The translations under genes and the position numbers were made by a program. Below are positions 12,701 through 22,873 of a stretch of 64,000 bases of DNA, one piece after another; position 1 is the first letter of the stretch; every line of letters begins with the position of its first letter. This DNA is from Halictus rubicundus (lineage: Eukaryota; Arthropoda; Insecta; Hymenoptera; Halictidae): the NCBI RefSeq assembly GCF_050948215.1, contig NC_135164.1:1555116-1619115 (forward strand). Reading direction: 5' to 3'. The notes below the pieces were generated by a model that was given only the letters and a program-made list of their open reading frames with translations, made no database searches and was not told where the DNA came from.

Positions 12701-15700
12701 CTTTTGGGAAACACAAGTGACCACTTTTAAACTGCTCGTTGCAATATTGAAGCGTCAATTTGTCAAGATTTTGACCCCTGCACGTTTCGCTACGCATCTC
12801 GTAACGTCGCTTCGAACGCCTCGCGACTGGCAGTATGCTGCCGAATATTGCAAATTACTCGACGATGAGGTTGAAATTCCCCATTTGGGCTCTGGACAGA
12901 CGTAGATTGGACTTTTGGGAAACACAAGTGACCACTTTTAAACTGCTCGTTGCAATATTGAAGCGTCAATTTGTCAAGATTTTGACCCCTGCACGTTTCG
13001 CTACGCATCTCGTAACGTCGCTTCGAACGCCTCGCGACTGGCAGTATGCTGCCGAATATTGCAAATTACTCGACGATGAGGTTGAAATTCCCCATTTGGG
13101 CTCTGGACAGACGTAGATTGGACTTTTGGGAAACACAAGTGACCACTTTTAAACTGCTCGTTGCAATATTGAAGCGTCAATTTGTCAAGATTTTGACCCC
13201 TGCACGTTTCGCTACGCATCTCGTAACGTCGCTTCGAACGCCTCGCGACTGGCAGTATGCTGCCGAATATTGCAAATTACTCGACGATGAGGTTGAAATT
13301 CCCCATTTGGGCTCTGGACAGACGTAGATTGGACTTTTGGGAAACACAAGTGACCACTTTTAAACTGCTCGTTGCAATATTGAAGCGTCAATTTGTCAAG
13401 ATTTTGACCCCTGCACGTTTCGCTACGCATCTCGTAACGTCGCTTCGAACGCCTCGCGACTGGCAGTATGCTGCCGAATATTGCAAATTACTCGACGATG
13501 AGGTTGAAATTCCCCATTTGGGCTCTGGACAGACGTAGATTGGACTTTTGGGAAACACAAGTGACCACTTTTAAACTGCTCGTTGCAATATTGAAGCGTC
13601 AATTTGTCAAGATTTTGACCCCTGCACGTTTCGCTACGCATCTCGTAACGTCGCTTCGAACGCCTCGCGACTGGCAGTATGCTGCCGAATATTGCAAATT
13701 ACTCGACGATGAGGTTGAAATTCCCCATTTGGGCTCTGGACAGACGTAGATTGGACTTTTGGGAAACACAAGTGACCACTTTTAAACTGCTCGTTGCAAT
13801 ATTGAAGCGTCAATTTGTCAAGATTTTGACCCCTGCACGTTTCGCTACGCATCTCGTAACGTCGCTTCGAACGCCTCGCGACTGGCAGTATGCTGCCGAA
13901 TATTGCAAATTACTCGACGATGAGGTTGAAATTCCCCATTTGGGCTCTGGACAGACGTAGATTGGACTTTTGGGAAACACAAGTGACCACTTTTAAACTG
14001 CTCGTTGCAATATTGAAGCGTCAATTTGTCAAGATTTTGACCCCTGCACGTTTCGCTACGCATCTCGTAACGTCGCTTCGAACGCCTCGCGACTGGCAGT
14101 ATGCTGCCGAATATTGCAAATTACTCGACGATGAGGTTGAAATTCCCCATTTGGGCTCTGGACAGACGTAGATTGGACTTTTGGGAAACACAAGTGACCA
14201 CTTTTAAACTGCTCGTTGCAATATTGAAGCGTCAATTTGTCAAGATTTTGACCCCTGCACGTTTCGCTACGCATCTCGTAACGTCGCTTCGAACGCCTCG
14301 CGACTGGCAGTATGCTGCCGAATATTGCAAATTACTCGACGATGAGGTTGAAATTCCCCATTTGGGCTCTGGACAGACGTAGATTGGACTTTTGGGAAAC
14401 ACAAGTGACCACTTTTAAACTGCTCGTTGCAATATTGAAGCGTCAATTTGTCAAGATTTTGACCCCTGCACGTTTCGCTACGCATCTCGTAACGTCGCTT
14501 CGAACGCCTCGCGACTGGCAGTATGCTGCCGAATATTGCAAATTACTCGACGATGAGGTTGAAATTCCCCATTTGGGCTCTGGACAGACGTAGATTGGAC
14601 TTTTGGGAAACACAAGTGACCACTTTTAAACTGCTCGTTGCAATATTGAAGCGTCAATTTGTCAAGATTTTGACCCCTGCACGTTTCGCTACGCATCTCG
14701 TAACGTCGCTTCGAACGCCTCGCGACTGGCAGTATGCTGCCGAATATTGCAAATTACTCGACGATGAGGTTGAAATTCCCCATTTGGGCTCTGGACAGAC
14801 GTAGATTGGACTTTTGGGAAACACAAGTGACCACTTTTAAACTGCTCGTTGCAATATTGAAGCGTCAATTTGTCAAGATTTTGACCCCTGCACGTTTCGC
14901 TACGCATCTCGTAACGTCGCTTCGAACGCCTCGCGACTGGCAGTATGCTGCCGAATATTGCAAATTACTCGACGATGAGGTTGAAATTCCCCATTTGGGC
15001 TCTGGACAGACGTAGATTGGACTTTTGGGAAACACAAGTGACCACTTTTAAACTGCTCGTTGCAATATTGAAGCGTCAATTTGTCAAGATTTTGACCCCT
15101 GCACGTTTCGCTACGCATCTCGTAACGTCGCTTCGAACGCCTCGCGACTGGCAGTATGCTGCCGAATATTGCAAATTACTCGACCATGAGGTTGAAATTC
15201 CCCATTTGGGCTCTGGACAGACGTAGATTGGACTTTTGGGAAACACAAGTGACCACTTTTAAACTGCTCGTTGCAATATTGAAGCGTCAATTTGTCAAGA
15301 TTTTGACCCCTGCACGTTTCGCTACGCATCTCGTAACGTCGCTTCGAACGCCTCGCGACTGGCAGTATGCTGCCGAATATTGCAAATTACTCGACGATGA
15401 GGTTGAAATTCCCCATTTGGGCTCTGGACAGACGTAGATTGGACTTTTGGGAAACACAAGTGACCACTTTTAAACTGCTCGTTGCAATATTGAAGCGTCA
15501 ATTTGTCAAGATTTTGACCCCTGCACGTTTCGCTACGCATCTCGTAACGTCGCTTCGAACGCCTCGCGACTGGCAGTATGCTGCCGAATATTGCAAATTA
15601 CTCGACGATGAGGTTGAAATTCCCCATTTGGGCTCTGGACAGACGTAGATTGGACTTTTGGGAAACACAAGTGACCACTTTTAAACTGCTCGTTGCAATA

Positions 15701-17671
15701 TTGAAGCGTCAATTTGTCAAGATTTTGACCCCTGCACGTTTCGCTACGCATCTCGTAACGTCGCTTCGAACGCCTCGCGACTGGCAGTATGCTGCCGAAT
15801 ATTGCAAATTACTCGACGATGAGGTTGAAATTCCCCATTTGGGCTCTGGACAGACGTAGATTGGACTTTTGGGAAACACAAGTGACCACTTTTAAACTGC
15901 TCGTTGCAATATTGAAGCGTCAATTTGTCAAGATTTTGACCCCTGCACGTTTCGCTACGCATCTCGTAACGTCGCTTCGAACGCCTCGCGACTGGCAGTA
16001 TGCTGCCGAATATTGCAAATTACTCGACCATGAGGTTGAAATTCCCCATTTGGGCTCTGGACAGACGTAGATTGGACTTTTGGGAAACACAAGTGACCAC
16101 TTTTAAACTGCTCGTTGCAATATTGAAGCGTCAATTTGTCAAGATTTTGACCCCTGCACGTTTCGCTACGCATCTCGTAACGTCGCTTCGAACGCCTCGC
16201 GACTGGCAGTATGCTGCCGAATATTGCAAATTACTCGACGATGAGGTTGAAATTCCCCATTTGGGCTCGGGACAGACGTAGATTGGACTTTTGGGAAACA
16301 CAAGTGACCACTTTTAAACTGCTCGTTGCAATATTGAAGCGTCAATTTGTCAAGATTTTGACCCCTGCACGTTTCGCTACGCATCTCGTAACGTCGCTTC
16401 GAACGCCTCGCGACTGGCAGTATGCTGCCGAATATTGCAAATTACTCGACGATGAGGTTGAAATTCCCCATTTGGGCTCGGGACAGACGTAGATTGGACT
16501 TTTGGGAAACACAAGTGACCACTTTTAAACTGCTCGTTGCAATATTGAAGCGTCAATTTGTCAAGATTTTGACCCCTGCACGTTTCGCTACGCATCTCGT
16601 AACGTCGCTTCGAACGCCTCGCGACTGGCAGTATGCTGCCGAATATTGCAAATTACTCGACGATGAGGTTGAAATTCCCCATTTGGGCTCGGGACAGACG
16701 TAGATTGGACTTTTGGGAAACACAAGTGACCACTTTTAAACTGCTCGTTGCAATATTGAAGCGTCAATTTGTCAAGATTTTGACCCCTGCACGTTTCGCT
16801 ACGCATCTCGTAACGTCGCTTCGAACGCCTCGCGACTGGCAGTATGCTGCCGAATATTGCAAATTACTCGACGATGAGGTTGAAATTCCCCATTTGGGCT
16901 CGGGACAGACGTAGATTGGACTTTTGGGAAACACAAGTGACCACTTTTAAACTGCTCGTTGCAATATTGAAGCGTCAATTTGTCAAGATTTTGACCCCTG
17001 CACGTTTCGCTACGCATCTCGTAACGTCGCTTCGAACGCCTCGCGACTGGCAGTATGCTGCCGAATATTGCAAATTACTCGACGATGAGGTTGAAATTCC
17101 CCATTTGGGCTCGGGACAGACGTAGATTGGACTTTTGGGAAACACAAGTGACCACTTTTAAACTGCTCGTTGCAATATTGAAGCGTCAATTTGTCAAGAT
17201 TTTGACCCCTGCACGTTTCGCTACGCATCTCGTAACGTCGCTTCGAACGCCTCGCGACTGGCAGTATGCTGCCGAATATTGCAAATTACTCGACGATGAG
17301 GTTGAAATTCCCCATTTGGGCTCGGGACAGACGTAGATTGGACTTTTGGGAAACACAAGTGACCACTTTTAAACTGCTCGTTGCAATATTGAAGCGTCAA
17401 TTTGTCAAGATTTTGACCCCTGCACGTTTCGCTACGCATCTCGTAACGTCGCTTCGAACGCCTCGCGACTGGCAGTATGCTGCCGAATATTGCAAATTAC
17501 TCGACGATGAGGTTGAAATTCCCCATTTGGGCTCTGGACAGACGTAGATTGGACTTTTGGGAAACACAAGTGACCACTTTTAAACTGCTCGTTGCAATAT
17601 TGAAGCGTCAATTTGTCAAGATTTTGACCCCTGCACGTTTCGCTACGCATCTCGTAACGTCGCTTCGAACG
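6717..17671 (+). repeat. Satellite array, about 52 tandem copies of a 211-bp unit
   Basis: The unit begins 'tgctgccgaatattgcaaat' and recurs exactly every 211 bases from about 6717 to a broken last copy ending at 17671. Copies are almost identical. The only differences I noticed are a T-to-G change at about 8251, 16269, 16480, 16691, 16902, 17113 and 17324, and a G-to-C change at about 8644, 15185 and 16029. The six consecutive copies sharing the T-to-G change show local spread by unequal exchange or amplification. Because 211 is not a multiple of three, the 93-codon frame in each unit does not continue into the next, so this is not a repeat protein. The array ends abruptly in AT-rich DNA. 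Confidence 0.97.
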
Positions 17672-18036
17672 AAATTTATTAATTCAATAAATTTTAAATA
17701 TTCAATTTTATATAAATTCTTTTCATAAATAATTTTATATAAAAAATTCATTCAAATAAATTTTTATTACTAATCCAATACAATTTTTTTTACAAATAAA
17801 ATTTCCCTAATAATTCTTTTCATAAATAATTTTATATAAAAAATTCATTCAAATAAATTTTTATTATTGATTCAATACAAATTTTTTTTTTTTTACAAGA
17901 AACAAACAAACAATCAAAACAAACTAAACCAAATAAACAAACAAACTTATATTTTCTATATATTTACAAACAAACAAAATAAACGAAACAACTAAATAAA
18001 CATCAATCAATGAACTGCAATAAATTATTAAATAAA
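17672..18036. repeat. AT-rich DNA with a duplicated unit of about 98 bp
   Basis: No gene is visible. The segment with 'ttcttttcataaataatttt' occurs at about 17717 and again at about 17815, giving a tandem duplication of roughly 98 bases. The remainder is A-rich with 'aaacaaacaaa' runs. Confidence 0.6.
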
Positions 18037-18714
18037 TTATTTACAATAATAGTTTATATTGATTCCGCGCAGGAATCCGTTGCCTGCATGGCCTCCACGG
18101 CCTCCTCGGCCGCCTCCTCGATTGTGTTTCGAGTAGGCTCCTCCGCGACCTCCGCGGCCTCCTAGAAATAAAATTATAAAAATAATTTATAATTATTTTG
18201 TGTATAAATAATTATATTTATTTATTATTATTTTAATTTATAATAATTATTAGTTATTTTAGTTTATTTTACCACCTCGATATGAAGAAACCCTTTTTTT
18301 CTTATTTTGGCCACGCTTCCTCTGGCGATACTCCGCCCTCTTTAGTAATTTGGCCAACTTATTCTGAAACATAATATTGTTTTATAATTTTTCGATTTAC
18401 CATTTACTTATTATTTATTCATTTATTCTATATTTACTTACGTAAGATAAGGTGGGCGGAAGCGTGGGCGGAAGGGTGGCCAGAGGGGTGGGCGGAAGGG
18501 AGGGCGGAAGGGTGGCCGGAGGGGTGGGCGGAAGGGAGGGCGGAAGGGTGGCCGGAGGGGTGGGCGGAAGGGAGGGCGGAAGGGTGGGCGGAAGGGACGG
18601 CGGAAGGGAGGGCGGTATAGCTTTTATAGGCCTCGGTATCCGCGAGGCCCGGGTTGACGTGGACGGCTCGTGGTCCAACCTCATTTTCTGTAGTTTTATT
18701 GTGTTGGGTTCCAT
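18037..18714 (-). CDS. Small spliced Pro-rich / RGG-like protein, copy 1 (3 exons)
   Basis: I do not recognise the family, but three exons can be drawn. The first coding exon, 18714-18442, encodes MEPNTIKLQ followed by a Pro/Leu repeat and ends at a gtaagta donor. The second, 18363 to about 18273-18276, is preceded by gtttcag and encodes a conserved basic block (NKLAKLLKRAEYRQRKRGQ). The third, 18161-18037, is preceded by atttctag and encodes GGRGGRGGAYSKHNRGGG and further RGG-like repeats, with a TAA at 18037-18039. A polypyrimidine-AG lies just before the ATG, so an upstream exon is likely. The protein is about 160 aa. The exon 1/2 junction is conserved in phase in the inverted paralogue at 41219-41891, which supports real coding. 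Arg/Gly-rich tails usually bind RNA or nucleic acid, but this function is inferred from composition only. Confidence 0.55.
18452..18615. repeat. G-rich minisatellite inside exon 1 of the Pro-rich gene
   Basis: On the plus strand, units built from 'ggcggaagggagggcggaag' and 'ggtggccggaggggt' alternate in about 12- and 33-base blocks. On the coding strand this gives a PPSLPP/PPTPPATLPP repeat. Units are multiples of three, so length changes keep the frame. The paralogue at 41 kb has no such expansion at this position. Confidence 0.8.
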
Positions 18715-18779
18715 TCTGGAAAAGAAAAAAGAATTACTAAAATATCAGGTTCAAATTGAATTATAGAAGGGGTAAAATG

Positions 18780-19400
18780 AATATATGTAAAAAAAAACGT
18801 TTTATAGCAACCAGAAGGAAAATAATATACAAATAAAATAATAATTGATTTCATTCGTTGGACGCGTGTTATAGCTTTGTGCGGAATTTAGAAGTGTGCG
18901 AGAACGGTTTTTTCGGGATCGTATCGGATTCTCGAACAAAGATTGTAAGTCATTGCAGGTGTGCAATAATTCGAAAGAATCGGTTACCCAATCGTTGGGA
19001 CGGGTCGGAAATCCGTAGGATCGAGATGAATCACTGAGGAGCAAAATTCATCACTAATTCGTCTCGACCCCATGGATTTCCGACACGTCCAAACGATTCA
19101 GTACCCGACTCTGTCGAATTATTGCACACCGGCAGTCACTCACAATCTTTGTTCGAGAATCTGATACGATGTCGAACAAAACATTCTCGCACACTTCTAA
19201 ATTGTATATATCACTATGCTATAACACTTCACCACGTGTCCAATGAATCAAGTCTATTCGCGTAATAAATAAAGAAGAAAATCCATTTTATTGCACTGCT
19301 TTCAAATAGTTGCACTTACAAACGTTTTTTTTCACATCTATTCGCGATAGACTTTACTGTACTTACGTTATTTCCACTTTCGAAGTCACACTTGGAATGA
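18780..19400. repeat. Inverted repeat pair (palindromic region) upstream of copy 1
   Basis: About 18830-19030 and 19050-19265 are reverse complements with moderate divergence. Both contain versions of gaagtgtgcgagaa and of the 'cggaaatcc' block near the centre at about 19040. The same region is present, inverted, at 40250-41160. It lies between the two divergently oriented coding units of the duplicated module, where a bidirectional promoter would sit. That role is inference. Confidence 0.65.
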
Positions 19401-19768
19401 GCACAGATAAAAGAATTGTGTAACGCGCGACGAGGAACAAGAAAGCGTCGTGATCCTTCGACACCCCCCCTGATGTAATAGATGAATTGCGCCCCGAGGC
19501 ACCGCGGCCGGCGGTTCGAGGGGACCGCGGGGTCTGGAATCTTCTAGACTGCTAGTAACGTGTTATTGATAAAGTTAGCAACGAATTATTTACGAAACGA
19601 ATCGCGATACCAAGAGGGATAGCTTCGTGGCCGCCTGAGAGTAGGGACGCCTGGTTCCACTGTACGTTTCGGAGAGGACGGCCATGAAGGCCGGCCGCCG
19701 AACGGATATGAGAAAACCGGCGAAACCGAGTCGTCGTCGTATCCCCAGGGGGAGAGTACGGTTGAAAT

Positions 19769-19933
19769 CAGAGTTGGGCATTATTTAGATAAGAAATTAT
19801 TTAAATAACGATTCGAATAAAAGATATTTTATCTTTATTCGTTATTCGAACCTTCGAATTACGAATAAAAATATTTTTATCTTTTATTCGTTATTCGAAA
19901 TTTTTATTTAGATAAATATTTTGCCCAACTCTG
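19769..19933. mobile_element. 165-bp hAT-type MITE with perfect 8-bp TSD
   Basis: The ends are CAGAGTTGGGCA and TGCCCAACTCTG-type inverted termini. The element is flanked on both sides by GTTGAAAT (19761-19768 and 19934-19941). An 8-bp TSD with CAGAG-type termini is the hallmark of the hAT superfamily. The body is AT-rich and contains no coding sequence. It is an internal deletion derivative of the family also seen at 29905-30835 and 48411-48947. Confidence 0.92.
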
Positions 19934-20088
19934 GTTGAAATAAACCGGACGATAAAGTTACTTCCCATTACAATTACATTAAAAATTAGTGTAAATGTGA
20001 TCCGAATTATATCGCGTTTGATATCATTTATAATGCCATAATTATATTGGTGGAAGTCTCAATAATAAAGGAGTATTCGCCTGCGCTC

Positions 20089-20393
20089 ACGCGGGCTATG
20101 ATCTGTGCCGGCGGCCGCATCTCTCCGCGGCTCTTTCCTTCCCATACGCTGTCCTTCTCTGTGTTTGAAACTTTTATCGCTTGTTACACAAGTAAATATC
20201 ATCGGAATTGTATCATATTTGATATCAGAAAAATGCCATGAATATGTTGGTAAAAGTTTCATAAAAAAATTTCGAAAAATAATGAAGTTTTGTAATTGGA
20301 TTAGTGGTGGTCTTCTGTTCTCACACCGATATAGCCGACACTGTATGGCACACTCCTCGGCGGCCGCCGGCACAGATCAAAGCCCGCGTGAGC
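20089..20393. mobile_element. MITE-like inverted-repeat element of about 305 bp
   Basis: About 35 bases at each end are inverted copies, including 'gatctgtgccggcggccgc' on the left and 'gcggccgccggcacagatc' on the right. I could not find a convincing TSD. The interior is AT-rich and non-coding. Bases 19981-20050 and about 20200-20262 are direct diverged copies (tttgatatca, then aatgcca), so the element or its flank was partly duplicated. Confidence 0.65.
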
Positions 20394-20709
20394 GCTGAAA
20401 AATTTAACATAATAAAGAAAACCAAAAAACTCCTAAATAGCTCCGTTAGGCTTAGAGATAGAAGAGAATGTTAGGAATATGGTAATATAAAGAAATGTTC
20501 CAATAGTAGTCGTTTTCAACGTTTTTTGAATGTCATCAATACGTCGGTTGGTCACGAAAGCTCGAACCTCCCCTTCGTCTTTCGAATTTCCCGCTACCGC
20601 TGGCCGCGGCACGAAAGAAAAAACTGAAAGATGTTGTTTACTGACGAAGAGAGACGCGTTCAGTGCTGTAATTGTACAAAACGCGACATTTATTTCTTAT
20701 TATTCAAAT

Positions 20710-20843
20710 ATGACAAAAATTGTGAGAGAAAGTGACCAAGATTGTGTATCGTCCGCGTCGATGCGATATGCGAGGAAGGGTCCAACAAGCAGGCTTCGTC
20801 TTTCCAGTAGAAGATACAGTGTAAAACAAATAATGAAGGAAAG
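20710..20843 (+). CDS. Conserved short exon (MTKIV...), copy 1, partial gene
   Basis: Family unknown. A 134-base exon starts ATG ACA AAA ATT GTG and encodes about 44 residues rich in Ser and Arg (ending near RLRLSSRRYSVKQ). It is followed directly by a gtaagt donor. The reverse-oriented copy at 39642-39772 has the same start, 131 bases, and a gtgagt donor in the same phase (phase 2). The three-base length difference keeps the frame. Substitutions between the copies are spread out without frame-breaking indels. I could not find the next exon on either side. It may be the 5' end of a transposon-borne gene or of a duplicated host gene fragment. Confidence 0.45.
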
Positions 20844-20943
20844 GTAAGTGTATATTTGTATTACTATGTCTAGCTTGTATTTGGTAATTGTTCCAACCCC
20901 GTAAAAATCTGGAAAAGTCGGAACCACTGTTTTTATTTTTATT

Positions 20944-22040
20944 TACCTTCTTTTATTTACCTTCTTTTATTTTTATTTGTCACAAAAATCTATTTTTTGC
21001 AAAATCCTGAGGTCGTAGACAAATTTTGAGACCAGATTTGAAATCAGCGTGAAAAAATCTATGGGAAATGATGTATAGCATGTTAAAAAAAATTTTTTCC
21101 ACGCGTGGTATTGGAAAAACTAAAATTTTCTTGAATTTGTTCGCGTTTAACGAATTTTCTCGAGGTTAAAAAACGTTCGTCCCACAATCTCTCTATTTTT
21201 CCCATATTCTACAACGTTGCAGCTTTCATTTAAAAAAAATTTCATCGCTCTACCTCATTCCTATCGAAAGTTCCTTGATTTTGAATCCGATTTTGTCCAA
21301 ATTGCCCACTGTGCGGCGTGCGCCATGTCAAAAAAACCAAGATCCAAAGGTCATACAAAAAAGTTGACTTAAAAAGATGCCCCTATTTATTTTAAACCAA
21401 ACAAAGGAAAAATCATCAAGATACAAAATTGCAGTCCTAATATATGTGAACGCAAAAAATGACGGGTTTTTGCAATTATCTAAAAATCAAGACCGAATCA
21501 AAAAAAGTGTTAGGGGTGAAAGTTGTTTCATTTGGGGTCCTCTATAGCTGGTTGACGTTTGGCCGTTTAAAAACGGATGACCCTGTATAAGTGTGCAAAG
21601 TTTCAACCGAATCGGTGACCCGAAGGCCATGGCATCTCCTTGTAAATACATTCCAATTTGTACCGTGTTTAGTGTCAGAATGCCACGAATTAGTTGGCGC
21701 AGGTTCCATGAAAAAATGATTCGAAGTTCGAATAAATCCGCTTCGAATAACAAAAATGATCGTATCATTGTAATGATACGTATCCGTATTCGTGATCCTT
21801 GCCGTAAATTGTAATCATCCTTTATCGTAAGCCGTGAGTTGTAATAATCGCGTTCTCGTGATACTCTCGTTGATCGTGTTTTCGTGGTACTGTCGTTTTT
21901 CGCGTTTCCGTGATTCCGACCGTATCGTCGCGTTTTTCCAAAAGACGTCCGGCATTCGACGATCGGGTGCGCGACGCTTGTTTATGACGCGAGGGCAACG
22001 ACCCGGTCAGCTGATGGCCTTCACAGCTGATGCGATCATT
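20944..22040. other. No gene seen; AT-rich spacer with a dispersed repeat
   Basis: There is no recognisable coding sequence. About 21530-21660 carries a dispersed repeat ('gaccctgtataagtgtgcaa' and 'tcggtgacccgaagg') that is partly shared with 2408-2460. Positions 21720-21800 contain 'cgaataaatccgcttcgaat', like the interior of the hAT family, followed by 'aatgatcgtatcattgta'. Confidence 0.4.
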
Positions 22041-22045
22041 CCCAC

Positions 22046-22740
22046 ATATGATACCTTTATTCGAAGATCTATTCGAATAAAATCTGATTATTTACTATTT
22101 ATTTATAGAATAGAAAAATATCCGTTATCTTCCAGTAACTTCGTTTATTCGCAGCAGAGTATCATATGGGGTCATACCATGTCAGATCGATTACTTTCTG
22201 ATGTCCCTATCGGCGATTTTGTACTGAATGAAATATGTTGTAGTCCATGTGACAGTAGAAGAGGTTTAGCAATCATTTCTTTTTTGTAGCTCGAAGTTTG
22301 CAATTTTTGCCTACATTGTCGATAAACAATGTTTGTTCTCGATGATGAGCCAGTGATTCAAATTTTGGAAAAATATGGTCACATTCTCTGAAGTTTCCCA
22401 TTCAAAATGAACCCTTCAGAAGAATGGAGAATTCTGATTGATTATGTATACATGTTAGTTTTTATATGAATTGAATATGTTCTACAAGAAAGGTGTCATT
22501 GCTCAATGAAAACCAGAGATAAAAGATGAAAAAAATGGGGATACTTCGCGTCCTTTTCCAGCTCATTGTGAAGCCAATGTTCAATTCTCCATCCTTCTAA
22601 AAGGTTCATTACGAAGGGGAAACATTTTTAGTTTGTTAGTTCTGACTTTATAATGTAATGAAAAAAGGGTGATCCTTTTTTTCACACGTCTATTAAAATC
22701 AACAATTTTTAAGATATCGAGAAATCCTTTGACATTCGTT
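22046..22740. repeat. Left long terminal inverted repeat of a Mutator-like element
   Basis: The segment is the inverted, diverged counterpart of 28680-29875. Matching blocks include the outer end (atatgatacctttatt), 'gaatagaaaaatatccgtta', 'gaaatatgttgtagtccatg', 'cattcttctgaagggttc' in reverse, and 'tttataatgtaatgaa'. Long inverted ends are typical of Mutator-like elements, which fits the transposase gene immediately downstream. I could not identify a matching TSD at the two ends. Confidence 0.6.
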
Positions 22741-22873
22741 CATAGGTCGCTAAAGACTACAACATATTCTTTGAACAAAATCCCACAGCAGTACTCCAAA
22801 ATTGTGCCCGATTTCGCGTGGAATGACCCCAGTACACAAATTACTGATGCATGTTGTTATGTTGTACTTTCAG

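Noticed and set aside
6717..17671. CRISPR-like array
   Set aside because: There are no variable spacers between short repeats; whole 211-bp units are identical, and the genome is eukaryotic.
6716..17728. 93-codon and 72-codon open frames repeated through the satellite
   Set aside because: The 211-bp unit is not a multiple of three, every unit repeats the same frame, both strands are equally open, and no start context or domain is seen.
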